From Paraburkholderia sacchari (GTDB lineage: Bacteria; Pseudomonadota; Gammaproteobacteria; Burkholderiales; Burkholderiaceae): DNA of 64,000 bases. The notes below the pieces were generated by a model, which saw nothing but the letters and a program-made list of their open reading frames with translations, had not been told where the DNA came from and made no database searches. The number at the start of each line of letters is the position of its first letter. Position 1 is the first letter of the stretch. The stretch is from the NCBI RefSeq assembly GCF_000785435.2, contig NZ_JTDB02000004.1, positions 372,001 through 436,000 on the forward strand, in the 5' to 3' direction. A program made the translations under genes and the position numbers. Of the stretch, positions 52,853 through 60,925 are shown piece by piece.

Positions 52853-52993
52853 TTAGCATGTCAAATCATTGAGCGCCGATGCGCTGCCGACAGTCGGAAT
52901 TTCATGGGGAGGCGCCGTCTTGAGCACGACCATGAGCGTCACGAGCAGTATGACCGCAATGGTCAGCAGGATTGTCATCGCGAACCGCTTCAT
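52853..52993 (-). CDS. Small single-pass membrane protein
   Basis: A 46-residue protein, start MKRFAMTILLTIAVILLVTL, with one transmembrane helix and a Pro/Ser/Ala-rich C-terminus. AAGGGGA precedes the ATG. Function unknown; confidence rests on the site and hydrophobicity. Confidence 0.5.
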   Translation of the reverse strand: MKRFAMTILLTIAVILLVTLMVVLKTAPPHEIPTVGSASALNDLTC

Positions 52994-53239
52994 CGTTCCA
53001 TCCCCTTCGAATTGAACTCGTGGTTCATGAGTCCTGTGAATTCGAAATCGTATCAAGGACGGTTCAGGAAGAGAGTCAAAAATGGTCAAGTGTGCTTCAG
53101 CATCCGATGTGCTCGGTTCGCGCCAGGCGCGCGTTTCCCATAGCGGCCGTAAGCAGCGGCCACAGTCCATGGTGACCATGCCCAGCGACTGGGCCGCCTG
53201 CTTCGGCCCGATCGCAATCGCCGTGGCACAACCGTTCGT

Positions 53240-53521
53240 TTACGCCTGCTGTGAAGTCGTCAGCTTTAAATTCGGCCGCAATTCATGCGTGACGGACTCT
53301 TGTTGCCCCTTGCGGTGATCCGATACCTGTTCGATCCCCGCCTTCAAGACCTCTTCGCAGAACGCAATGCGCAAGCGATAATATTCGGCCTGCAATTGCG
53401 CATCCAAAACCCTCTGCTCGGCCTGAAACAGCGCCATGCGCAATTCGCCCAACGCACGTTCAGCCTGCTTCTCCGGCGTTGCGGCATGATGGGCAATCAA
53501 GTTTGAAAGCCAGTGCAACAT
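53240..53521 (-). CDS. Small coiled-coil protein of unknown function
   Basis: A 93-residue protein (MLHWLSNLIAHHAATPEKQAE), mostly charged heptad-like helix from about 15 to 65 (ELRMALFQAEQRVLDAQLQ). AGGAGGG lies 7 bp before the ATG. No recognised family. Bases 53522-53743 show nothing further. Confidence 0.55.
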   Translation of the reverse strand: MLHWLSNLIAHHAATPEKQAERALGELRMALFQAEQRVLDAQLQAEYYRLRIAFCEEVLKAGIEQVSDHRKGQQESVTHELRPNLKLTTSQQA

Positions 53522-53743
53522 GGATAAGCCCTCCTGTTTTCGATTCGACAATCGCACAAGCCGGGGCGCGGATCAGCCCGAAGTGATACTGCAGAAAAGG
53601 CTAACAGAGTCGAATGAAAGCAGTGAGTGCACTAACGCACGTGTTGTATAAACGATGAAAGTCGCTTATGGGCGCATTATCGAACCCGTAATTCGGGCCG
53701 CAACGAACCAGACGGTCCACTGCAGCCCATAGCCCCCACAGGG

Positions 53744-54124
53744 TTACCACCGATAGCCGATACCGCCCGAGATGATATCGGTGTCGCGGTTATAGCTCGT
53801 CACCACGCGATTCCATTCCAGCCGCGCATCCCAGTGCGGGCTGAAACGATAGGAGTCGGCAATCGTGACGATCCCCGAGAATGTGCCTGCGCCCGGCCCC
53901 GGCGAGGGGCTGTTCTCGTTTTCATCGATTGCGTAGTACGCACCGGCGCCCACGCCCAGCGTCACGGCGTCGTTGAGGAACGCGCGCGTGAGCCAAAGCT
54001 GGCTGGCAATGCCGTCGCGCCGGGCGATCGCGCTACTGCCTTCGTGGATGTAGCCGACCGTCCAGTCCACATATTTCGCGAGGCCACATACGTGCGCGGC
54101 GTTGCATTCGCGGCCGGTTCCCAT
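53744..54124 (-). pseudogene. Truncated outer-membrane beta-barrel protein
   Basis: The 126-codon frame ends SPHWDARLEWNRVVTSYNRDT then IISGGIGYRW, with alternating hydrophobic residues and an aromatic C-terminus typical of outer-membrane barrels of the PagL/OmpW size class. There is no signal peptide, so the N-terminal third is probably lost. Bases 54125-54262 hold no other gene. Confidence 0.5.
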
Positions 54125-54262
54125 CGATCGACTCGAAGGGCTTCATCAACGTGGACTCCATGAATTCCTTGCAATAAAAAATATATCGCCTTTCTGGCGG
54201 CTTACAAAAAACTGCGCGCAGGGTAGCACGGCACATCGACAATCGGTGCGGATGGTTACCAC

Positions 54263-55669
54263 TCACGCGTGCCGTCGTATCACGTCCCGCAGTCGATCGC
54301 AGTTTCTGGCGAGGTTGCGCTCCGGCGATGTCGCAATACCCAGCAACAGCCCCGATCGCGCCTGCGCCGGCGATATATACCAGGGCGACAACGGCGCGGG
54401 ACCCAGTCCGAACGCCAGCAATTCCCTGAAGATGGACACGTCCGGCGCGCCATCGGGCAGGCGCACGAGCACCGCCAGGCCGGCGGCTCGGGTCTCGAAG
54501 CCGCGCTCGTCCAGACATGCGAGCAAGGTCTCGCGCTGCGCGCAATAAAGCCGCTTCAGGCGGCGCAGATGGCGCAAGTAGTGGCCCTCGCGCATGTACT
54601 GCGCCGTTGCGAGCTGCACCGAAGGCCACGGCGCAGGCGCGAGACAAGCCGCCACCTCCGCGAACCGCGCCGCGAGCGGCAGGGGCGCAACGACGAATCC
54701 CAACCGCAGCGCGGGGCTGAGCGTCTTGCTGAAGGAGCCGATATGAATGACACGCTGGCCGCGATCGAGCGACGCGAGCGCGGGCGCAGCGCGCGCATTC
54801 AGTTGCAACTCGCTTAGATAGTCATCCTCAATGATCCACGCACCCTGCTTCGCTGCCCAGTCGAGCAGTTGCAGCCGTCTTGCGAGGGACAGCGTCGGGC
54901 CCAGTGGCGCCTGCTGCCCTGGCGTCACGACGGCAAGCGCCGCGTCGGGTGCATGCCTCATGCCGTAATCGACATCGATACCTTCCATGTCCACCGGCAC
55001 CGGCGCGAGTTCGAGCCTCGCGAGTTCCAGGCCGTGCCGCGTGAACGGAAAACCGGGGTCTTCGAACCAGGCTTTGTGTCCATCGAGGCCGAGCACGCGC
55101 AGCGTCAGTCCGAGACCGCCGCTGAACCCGCTTGTGACGATGATCTGCGCGGGCGAACACGCCATGCCGCGCGCGATGGCCAGATACGCGGCGATCTCAC
55201 GCCGCAACTCCGGCTCGCCGCGCGGGTCGGGATAGCCGACCGAGGCGCTCGACTCGGCGCGCAGCGCGAACGAGCGCACTTTGGTGAAGAGCCGCGCGGG
55301 GAGCGTTGCCTGGGCGGGCACGCCCATCTGGAAGATGGCCGGGCCGGAGGTGAGCTCCCGATACATCTCCATGAACGACCCCGGATCGCTGCGCTCCTCC
55401 GCGACAGGCGCGGCGGGCGGCCGGTCCGCCACACGCGTTCCGGCCGCCCGGGAAGCGACGATCAGTTGAGCGTCGGAGAGCCGCTCGTAGGCGAGGCGCA
55501 CCGTACCGCGCGCCACGCCCAGTTGCGCGGCAAGATCGAGCCACGAGGGCAAGCGGGCACCGGGCGCGAGCACCCCGCCCTCGATGGCAGCACTGATTGC
55601 TGTGCGGATCTGCTCGGCCAGAGGCGTTTTCGCGGATCGGTCGAGTGCGATTTCGAGCGGTTGGGACAT
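54263..55669 (-). CDS. MocR-family regulator (GntR helix-turn-helix plus aminotransferase domain)
   Basis: A protein of about 468 residues: GntR-type winged helix (about 10-75, TPLAEQIRTAISAAIEGGVLAPGARLPS) joined to a type I aminotransferase domain with the PLP lysine in GSFSKTLSPALRLGF and an IIEDDYLSEL segment. MocR proteins bind PLP or its adducts and regulate adjacent genes. ATG 55669 is used; an ATG at 55684 would add five residues. It is divergent from the cupin/AhpD pair, its likely target. Confidence 0.87.
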   Translation of the reverse strand: MSQPLEIALDRSAKTPLAEQIRTAISAAIEGGVLAPGARLPSWLDLAAQLGVARGTVRLAYERLSDAQLIVASRAAGTRVADRPPAAPVAEERSDPGSFMEMYRELTSGPAIFQMGVPAQATLPARLFTKVRSFALRAESSASVGYPDPRGEPELRREIAAYLAIARGMACSPAQIIVTSGFSGGLGLTLRVLGLDGHKAWFEDPGFPFTRHGLELARLELAPVPVDMEGIDVDYGMRHAPDAALAVVTPGQQAPLGPTLSLARRLQLLDWAAKQGAWIIEDDYLSELQLNARAAPALASLDRGQRVIHIGSFSKTLSPALRLGFVVAPLPLAARFAEVAACLAPAPWPSVQLATAQYMREGHYLRHLRRLKRLYCAQRETLLACLDERGFETRAAGLAVLVRLPDGAPDVSIFRELLAFGLGPAPLSPWYISPAQARSGLLLGIATSPERNLARNCDRLRDVIRRHA

Positions 55670-55710
55670 GGGTTCATGGTACATAAAAAATGTTCATTTC
55701 TGGTGCTTTC

Positions 55711-55739
55711 TTGTGGCCCAGCGCCCGGCCACAATAGCT
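55711..55739 (+). promoter_or_regulatory. Possible sigma-70 promoter for the cupin operon
   Basis: TTGTGG (55711-55716), spacer of 17, ATAGCT (55734-55739), about 25 bp before the cupin ATG. Weak match in the divergent region with the MocR gene, which probably overlaps its binding site. Confidence 0.35.
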
Positions 55740-55763
55740 CTGGTCACAAGGAGAGAACCTGTC

Positions 55764-56180
55764 ATGAAGATTCGAATCGCACTCGGCACGGCCTGCGCGG
55801 CGCTCGCTCTCGGCGTCGCCGCGCCAGCCATCGCGCATGACGACGGTGCCACCGTCACCCCCAATTTCGAGCACGCCCTTCCCAACCTGCCCGGCAAGTC
55901 GTTGACGGCCGTGGTGGTCGACTATGCCCCGGGCGGCGCCTCGCCGCCGCACGAACATGCCAGGTCGGCATTTATCTATGCTTATGTCGTTTCGGGCGCA
56001 ATCGAGTCGCAAGTGGACGACGGCCCCAAACGCATCTATCACGCCGGCGAAAGCTTCTTCGAAGCGCCGGGCGCCATTCACCGCGTCAGCCGCAATGCGA
56101 GCGCGACCGCACCCGCGAAGCTGCTTGCGGTGTTCGTCGTCGATACCGGAGACAAGGTTCTGACCACGCCGGTCAAGTAA
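55764..56180 (+). CDS. Secreted cupin-domain protein
   Basis: A 138-residue protein with a signal peptide (MKIRIALGTACAALALGVAA, cleavage near AIAH) and a single cupin domain: PPHEHARSAFIYAYVVSGAIE with metal-binding histidines, and GESFFEAPGAIHRVSRN. It would be periplasmic. AAGGAGA precedes the ATG. It forms an operon with the AhpD-like gene and is probably under MocR control. Substrate unknown. Confidence 0.85.
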   Translation: MKIRIALGTACAALALGVAAPAIAHDDGATVTPNFEHALPNLPGKSLTAVVVDYAPGGASPPHEHARSAFIYAYVVSGAIESQVDDGPKRIYHAGESFFEAPGAIHRVSRNASATAPAKLLAVFVVDTGDKVLTTPVK

Positions 56181-56209
56181 GCCGGTCCAGCAGTCACAGG
56201 AGAACACTC

Positions 56210-56665
56210 ATGAGCAAACGTCTCGATTACAACCAGATCGCACCCGCGGGCGCCAAGGCGCTTGGCGGCGTCTATGGCTACATCATGCAAAGCGGGCTTT
56301 CGCCCGTTCTCGTCGACCTGGTGTACCTGCGGATCTCGCAGATCAACAACTGCGCCTATTGCCTCGACATGCATACGCGCGACCTGCTGAAAAAAGGCGT
56401 GAAAGTGGAAAAGCTGGCGCTAGTGCAAGCGTGGAGGGAGGCCGGCCATCTGTTCGATCCGCGCGAGCGCGCGGCGCTGGCGTGGGCCGAGTCGGTCACG
56501 CTCGTCGCTCAGACGGGCGTTCCCGATGCGGCGTACGACGAAGTCCGCGCGTTATTCGATGAGCGCGAACTCGTGGACCTCACGATCGCCATCGGCCTGA
56601 TGAACACGTACAACCGCATGGCGATCAGCTTCCGCAACACGCCTCAAGCCGTGCTGGAGCAATGA
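56210..56665 (+). CDS. Carboxymuconolactone-decarboxylase/AhpD-like protein
   Basis: A 151-residue AhpD-fold protein with the redox motif NCAYCLDMHTRDL (CxxC and His). It resembles alkylhydroperoxidase-like members that remove peroxides. Located 29 bp after the cupin gene with AGGAGA upstream. Confidence 0.88.
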   Translation: MSKRLDYNQIAPAGAKALGGVYGYIMQSGLSPVLVDLVYLRISQINNCAYCLDMHTRDLLKKGVKVEKLALVQAWREAGHLFDPRERAALAWAESVTLVAQTGVPDAAYDEVRALFDERELVDLTIAIGLMNTYNRMAISFRNTPQAVLEQ

Positions 56666-56674
56666 ATCTCCGCA

Positions 56675-56695
56675 GCGCCTGGGAAAAACAGGCGC
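56675..56695 (+). terminator. Hairpin after the AhpD-like gene
   Basis: GCGCCTG-GGAAAAA-CAGGCGC, a perfect 7-bp stem 9 bases after the stop. No clear T-run follows, so termination efficiency is uncertain. Confidence 0.55.
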
Positions 56696-57172
56696 AAACT
56701 CTTCGGCTGCCCTTGAAGTGGACTTCAACGCTCATCAGCCGGACGGCCAGTTGTTGCTGTATGTATAAATATTTTCTGTGGTCTTTGACAAGAATTCGTA
56801 TTTTTGCGATCGATTCGGAACAATTCCGATGACGAGGCAAATCTCAATCATTTAAATATATTACGCTCAATGATTTGAATCAAATCATTGAAACCAAAAT
56901 TCTCAAAATCTTGATAAAGCCATTGAGAACCCATTCTCAAATGGATATACGAAAATAAAAATTTCCATTTAAAATTAAATGGTTATGACAAGTCCATGTG
57001 ATCCCCGCCAGAGCCCATATCACCAATATCCATCTCTTTAAATTGGTGCAAAGAGGAATTCATCGACGCTCCGTAGCTGGCATTTCAACGGATATGTATA
57101 GTCCGGTTCCCGCATAGACGACCTATGTGCTTATTCTCCATTCGGCAATCGTCATTCAGATACGAGCGATCC
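56696..57172. promoter_or_regulatory. AT-rich, hairpin-rich leader region before the porin
   Basis: About 480 bp, far more AT-rich than its surroundings and without a convincing gene. It holds four inverted repeats: a perfect 25-bp palindrome at 56867-56891 (arm TCAATGATTTGA), TTGAGAA-CCCA-TTCTCAA near 56923-56940, CCATTTAA-AA-TTAAATGG at 56965-56982, and CACCAAT (57021-57027) paired with ATTGGTG (57042-57048). It could be a long structured leader or operator cluster of the porin. Confidence 0.6.
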
Positions 57173-58333
57173 ATGAAAAAGACTTATCTTCTTGCGGCTA
57201 CTGTTGCCGCAGCCGCCGGCACTGCCCATGCCCAGAGCAACGTGACGCTTTACGGCCTCATCGATGCGGGTTTGACTTACGTGAGCAACGAGGCGAGCAC
57301 TTCTTCGCCGATGTCGCCGAACGGCCTGACTGGTGGCAAGGCCGTGTTCGGCATGACGGGCGGCAACGTCCAGCAAAGCCGTTGGGGTCTGCGCGGCGTT
57401 GAGGATCTCGGCGGCGGCCTGAAAACGGTCTTCAATCTCGAAAGCGGCTTCAACGTAACGAACGGTAAAGCCGTGAACAGTTCGCTGTTCAACCGCCAGG
57501 CCTATGTCGGTCTCTCGAGCCAATACGGCACGGTGACGCTGGGCCGCCAGTACGACTCCATGGTCGATTACGTCGCGCCGATGTCGGCAACCGGCGCCTG
57601 GGGCGGCACCTACTTCGCGCACCCGGGCGACAACGACAACCTCAACGGCTCGTTTAGCCTCAGCAACACCATCAAGTACCAGAGCACGAACTACGCCGGC
57701 TTCTCGGCAAGCGCCCTGTACGGCTTCTCCAACAACGCAGGCTTTGCCGACAACCGCGCCTATAGCGCGGGCATGGGTTACACCAACGGCGGCCTGCGTC
57801 TGGGCGCGGCCTACCTGCAGCTACAGGGCCTCAACGCCAACAACGCCAACGGCGCGGTGCAGAATCTGCCGGCGTTCACGACGGCCAATCTGCCCGGCGT
57901 CCAGAATCAGCGCACCTGGGGTCTTGGCGCGAGCTATGCATTCGGCCCGATGATCGTCGGCGCCGTGTTCACGCAGACCCGCTTGCAGGACAAGATCGCG
58001 GATGCGTCGGTGCGCTACAACAACTATGAAGTCAATGCCCGCTATGATCTGACGCCGGCATTCTACCTGGGTGCGGCCTACACCTATACGCAGGGTCTGC
58101 GCAACACGCCGGGAAGCGGCGACACCAACAACCGCTCGGCGCACTGGAACCAGTTCGGCCTTCAGGCTGACTACTCGCTGTCCAAGCGCACGGACCTCTA
58201 CGCCGAGAGCGTGTTCCAGATCGGCGCCAACAATGCGGAGGGCACGAACGCCGCGCAAATCAACGGCACCGGCGCGCCTTCCACGAGCCGCAGCCAGGTC
58301 GTGGTGACCACGGGGATCCGGCACCGCTTCTAA
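57173..58333 (+). CDS. Gram-negative trimeric porin (Burkholderia type)
   Basis: A 386-residue porin with signal peptide MKKTYLLAATVAAAAGTAHA followed by QSNVTLYGLIDAGLTYVSN and a C-terminal phenylalanine (GIRHRF). It forms a 16-stranded trimeric channel for small hydrophilic solutes. ATG 57173 was chosen because the upstream extension to 57125 lacks a signal. It is preceded by the AT-rich hairpin region and followed by a hairpin terminator. Confidence 0.93.
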   Translation: MKKTYLLAATVAAAAGTAHAQSNVTLYGLIDAGLTYVSNEASTSSPMSPNGLTGGKAVFGMTGGNVQQSRWGLRGVEDLGGGLKTVFNLESGFNVTNGKAVNSSLFNRQAYVGLSSQYGTVTLGRQYDSMVDYVAPMSATGAWGGTYFAHPGDNDNLNGSFSLSNTIKYQSTNYAGFSASALYGFSNNAGFADNRAYSAGMGYTNGGLRLGAAYLQLQGLNANNANGAVQNLPAFTTANLPGVQNQRTWGLGASYAFGPMIVGAVFTQTRLQDKIADASVRYNNYEVNARYDLTPAFYLGAAYTYTQGLRNTPGSGDTNNRSAHWNQFGLQADYSLSKRTDLYAESVFQIGANNAEGTNAAQINGTGAPSTSRSQVVVTTGIRHRF

Positions 58334-58370
58334 GCGCTTCCAGGCATTGCCGATCGCTACAATCACGCCG

Positions 58371-58398
58371 GACGTGGCGGCGGCCCTGCCGCCACGTC
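58371..58398 (+). terminator. Hairpin after the porin
   Basis: A perfect 11-bp stem, GACGTGGCGGC mirrored by GCCGCCACGTC with loop GGCCCT, 37 bp after the porin stop. There is no clear T-run, but it is a strong stem. Confidence 0.6.
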
Positions 58399-58467
58399 TC
58401 GCACCAATGACCTTCGGCAGTTGCGCTTGCTCCTGCCGCTATTGCGACGCCAGCTCAGGAGCGCCAG

Positions 58468-60918
58468 TTGATTTCAACAAAAGCGAGTCGAGTAGTTGAG
58501 CCACACCGTGTAAAACCCGCATGCGCCACGGTTTTGGCCGCCATGCTGGCAATCACTGCACTGACATGGAATGTGCCCGAGGCACGTGCAGCCAACACCA
58601 CGGCAGCGCAGACGCAGTCCGCCAATCAGCACGACTGGCCGCGCACGCTGGAGAACGGCGCCGTACGTATCGAGATGTTCCAGCCGCAGATCGAGCAATG
58701 GACCGGCAACCGCATCGCGGGCCGCGCGGCTATCGCCGTTGGCGCGTCGAACGGCACACCGACCTACGGCATTGCTCATTTCTCGGCGCTTGCCGATATC
58801 GACAAGGCCGCCGGTCTCGTGCAGTTGACGCAAATCCAGATCGCCTCGGTCGAAGTGCCGACGGACAAGAACATGGCCGAGCGCGTCAAGGGAGCATTGG
58901 CCGCTCACATTCCCGCCGGCGGCATGACCGTTTCGCTCGACCAACTGCAAACGAGCTACGCCGCGTCGCAAGGGCTCGAAAAATCGATGCGCGTCGCGGT
59001 CAAGAACGACGTGCCGCAGATCGTCTTCACGGACACGCCCACAGTGCTGGTCCTCGTCGATGGCGCACCCGCCTGGCGCCCGATTGCCGACACCGGCTTC
59101 TCGCGCGCGATCAACAGCCGCGCGCTGCTGATGCGCGATGCAAGCGGCGCGGTCTACGTGCATGCAGCAGGTTACTGGTACGCGGCGCAGGACCCGAACG
59201 GCCCATGGCGGCAAGTGGCCAGTCCGCAGCAAGCGCTGCTTGCAGCGGCGCAAACGAGCGAAAAGCACACGGCCGCCGACGCCATGTTGCCGTCAGGCGG
59301 CAAGCCCGCCGTGCCGCCGCCGGCCTTGATGCTCGCCACGCAGCCCACCGAACTGGTCGTGACCAACGGCGCCGCACAGATGTCACCGGTCGCGGGAACC
59401 AACCTGCTGACGATCACCAATACCGATCACGCGGTCTTCGTCTATCCGCCCACGAATACGTATTACCTGCTGATTTCGGGCCGCTGGTTCCGCGCGGCCT
59501 CGACGAACGGTCCATGGAGCTGGGTACAGGGCAGCGACCTGCCGCCCGACTTCGCCAGGATATCGACGCACGACCCGAAGGCCAACGTGCTGGTCTCCGT
59601 GCCGAACACCCCCGAAGCGAAAGAGGCAGCGATAGCCGCGACGATTCCGCAGACAGCGACGGTATCGCGCTCGCAGGCCAAATTGACGGTGAACTATGAT
59701 GGTGCGCCGCGCTTCCAGCCGGTGTCGGGCACGTCGCTCAACTACGCCGTCAACACGGCCACGCCCGTGATCGAAGTCGATACGTCGAACTTCTACGCCG
59801 TGTCCAATGGCGTTTGGTTCGTCGCTGGCTCGGCGCTCGGGCCGTGGACGGTCGCGACCGCGGTGCCGGGCGTCATCTACACGATACCGGTCAGCAGTCC
59901 GATTCATTACGTCACGTACGTGCAGATCTATTCCTATACGCCCACCTCGGTCGTGGTGGGCTACACGCCCGGCTACATGGGCGTCGTGATCAGCCCGGAC
60001 GGCACCGTGGTGTACGGCACCGGCTATGTCTATCCGGCGTATGTCGGCGACGTCTACTACGGCTATCCCGCCACCTATGGCTACGGCGCGGGCTTCGCGC
60101 TGGGCACGGCGGAAGGCTTCGCCTTCGGCTTCGCGGCCGGCGCGATCTGGGGCTGCGCATCGCCCTACTGGGGGCCGTATTGGGGCGGCTACTGGGGTGG
60201 CGGAAGCTGGGGCAGCGTCAACATCAACCAGACGAACTTCTATGGCCGCTGGGGGCAAGGCACCGTGACCCACGCCGCGGGCTGGAACGGCTGGACCGGC
60301 ACGCAGTGGCGCGGCGCAGCGGGTGCGGGCTACAACCCCGCAACGGGCGCCCACTATCGGGGCGCCGCGGGCGGCGCGTTCAATCCGTACTCGGGCAATT
60401 ACGCGGCGGGGCACCAGGGCGCTTACAGCAATCCGGTGACCGGACGCCAGGCTGCGGGCCGGGGCGGCGTGGTCGGCAATCAGTACAACGGCAACTACGC
60501 GGGCGGGCGCGAGGTCGCCGGCTACAACCCGAACACCGGCCGTTCGGGCGCCGCGGAGGTCGGCGTGGCGGGCAATACCCAAACTGGCCAGCATGAAGCA
60601 GAAAGCCGGGGCTACGTAACGAACCACAACAATGGCAACACCGTCGCCTGGAACAACGGCGACGTTTATGCGGGCCACGACGGCAACGTCTACCGGCATA
60701 CCGCCGACAACGGCTGGCAACAGCACACGTCAAACGGCTGGCAATCGACGCAGCCAAGCGGCGATCTCGGCAACGACCTCAATCGCCAGCAAGGCGCGCG
60801 CGATCTCGGCGAGCAGCGCTTCGGCGGCGGTGGCGGCTTCGGTTCGCGCGGGATGGGCGGAGGCGGAATGGGCGGCCGATTCGGCGGCGGCGGCTTTCAC
60901 GGCGGCTTCCGGCGCTGA
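58468..60918 (+). CDS. Large secreted Gly/Tyr-rich protein of unknown function
   Basis: An 816-residue protein with a signal peptide (cleavage near PEARA), a central region of repeated structural motifs (YYLLISGRWFRAAS, NFYAVSNGVWFVAGS), then Tyr/Gly-rich stretches (VYGTGYVYPAY), NPxTG-type repeats (YNPATGAHYRG) and a Gly-rich C-terminus (RFGGGGFHGGFRR). I recall similar Burkholderia proteins annotated as carbohydrate-binding, but this is not shown here. TTG 58468 is used because AGGA lies seven bases upstream and it completes the signal peptide. Convergent with a DUF3141 gene. Confidence 0.75.
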   Translation: MISTKASRVVEPHRVKPACATVLAAMLAITALTWNVPEARAANTTAAQTQSANQHDWPRTLENGAVRIEMFQPQIEQWTGNRIAGRAAIAVGASNGTPTYGIAHFSALADIDKAAGLVQLTQIQIASVEVPTDKNMAERVKGALAAHIPAGGMTVSLDQLQTSYAASQGLEKSMRVAVKNDVPQIVFTDTPTVLVLVDGAPAWRPIADTGFSRAINSRALLMRDASGAVYVHAAGYWYAAQDPNGPWRQVASPQQALLAAAQTSEKHTAADAMLPSGGKPAVPPPALMLATQPTELVVTNGAAQMSPVAGTNLLTITNTDHAVFVYPPTNTYYLLISGRWFRAASTNGPWSWVQGSDLPPDFARISTHDPKANVLVSVPNTPEAKEAAIAATIPQTATVSRSQAKLTVNYDGAPRFQPVSGTSLNYAVNTATPVIEVDTSNFYAVSNGVWFVAGSALGPWTVATAVPGVIYTIPVSSPIHYVTYVQIYSYTPTSVVVGYTPGYMGVVISPDGTVVYGTGYVYPAYVGDVYYGYPATYGYGAGFALGTAEGFAFGFAAGAIWGCASPYWGPYWGGYWGGGSWGSVNINQTNFYGRWGQGTVTHAAGWNGWTGTQWRGAAGAGYNPATGAHYRGAAGGAFNPYSGNYAAGHQGAYSNPVTGRQAAGRGGVVGNQYNGNYAGGREVAGYNPNTGRSGAAEVGVAGNTQTGQHEAESRGYVTNHNNGNTVAWNNGDVYAGHDGNVYRHTADNGWQQHTSNGWQSTQPSGDLGNDLNRQQGARDLGEQRFGGGGGFGSRGMGGGGMGGRFGGGGFHGGFRR

Positions 60919-60925
60919 GCGCGGG

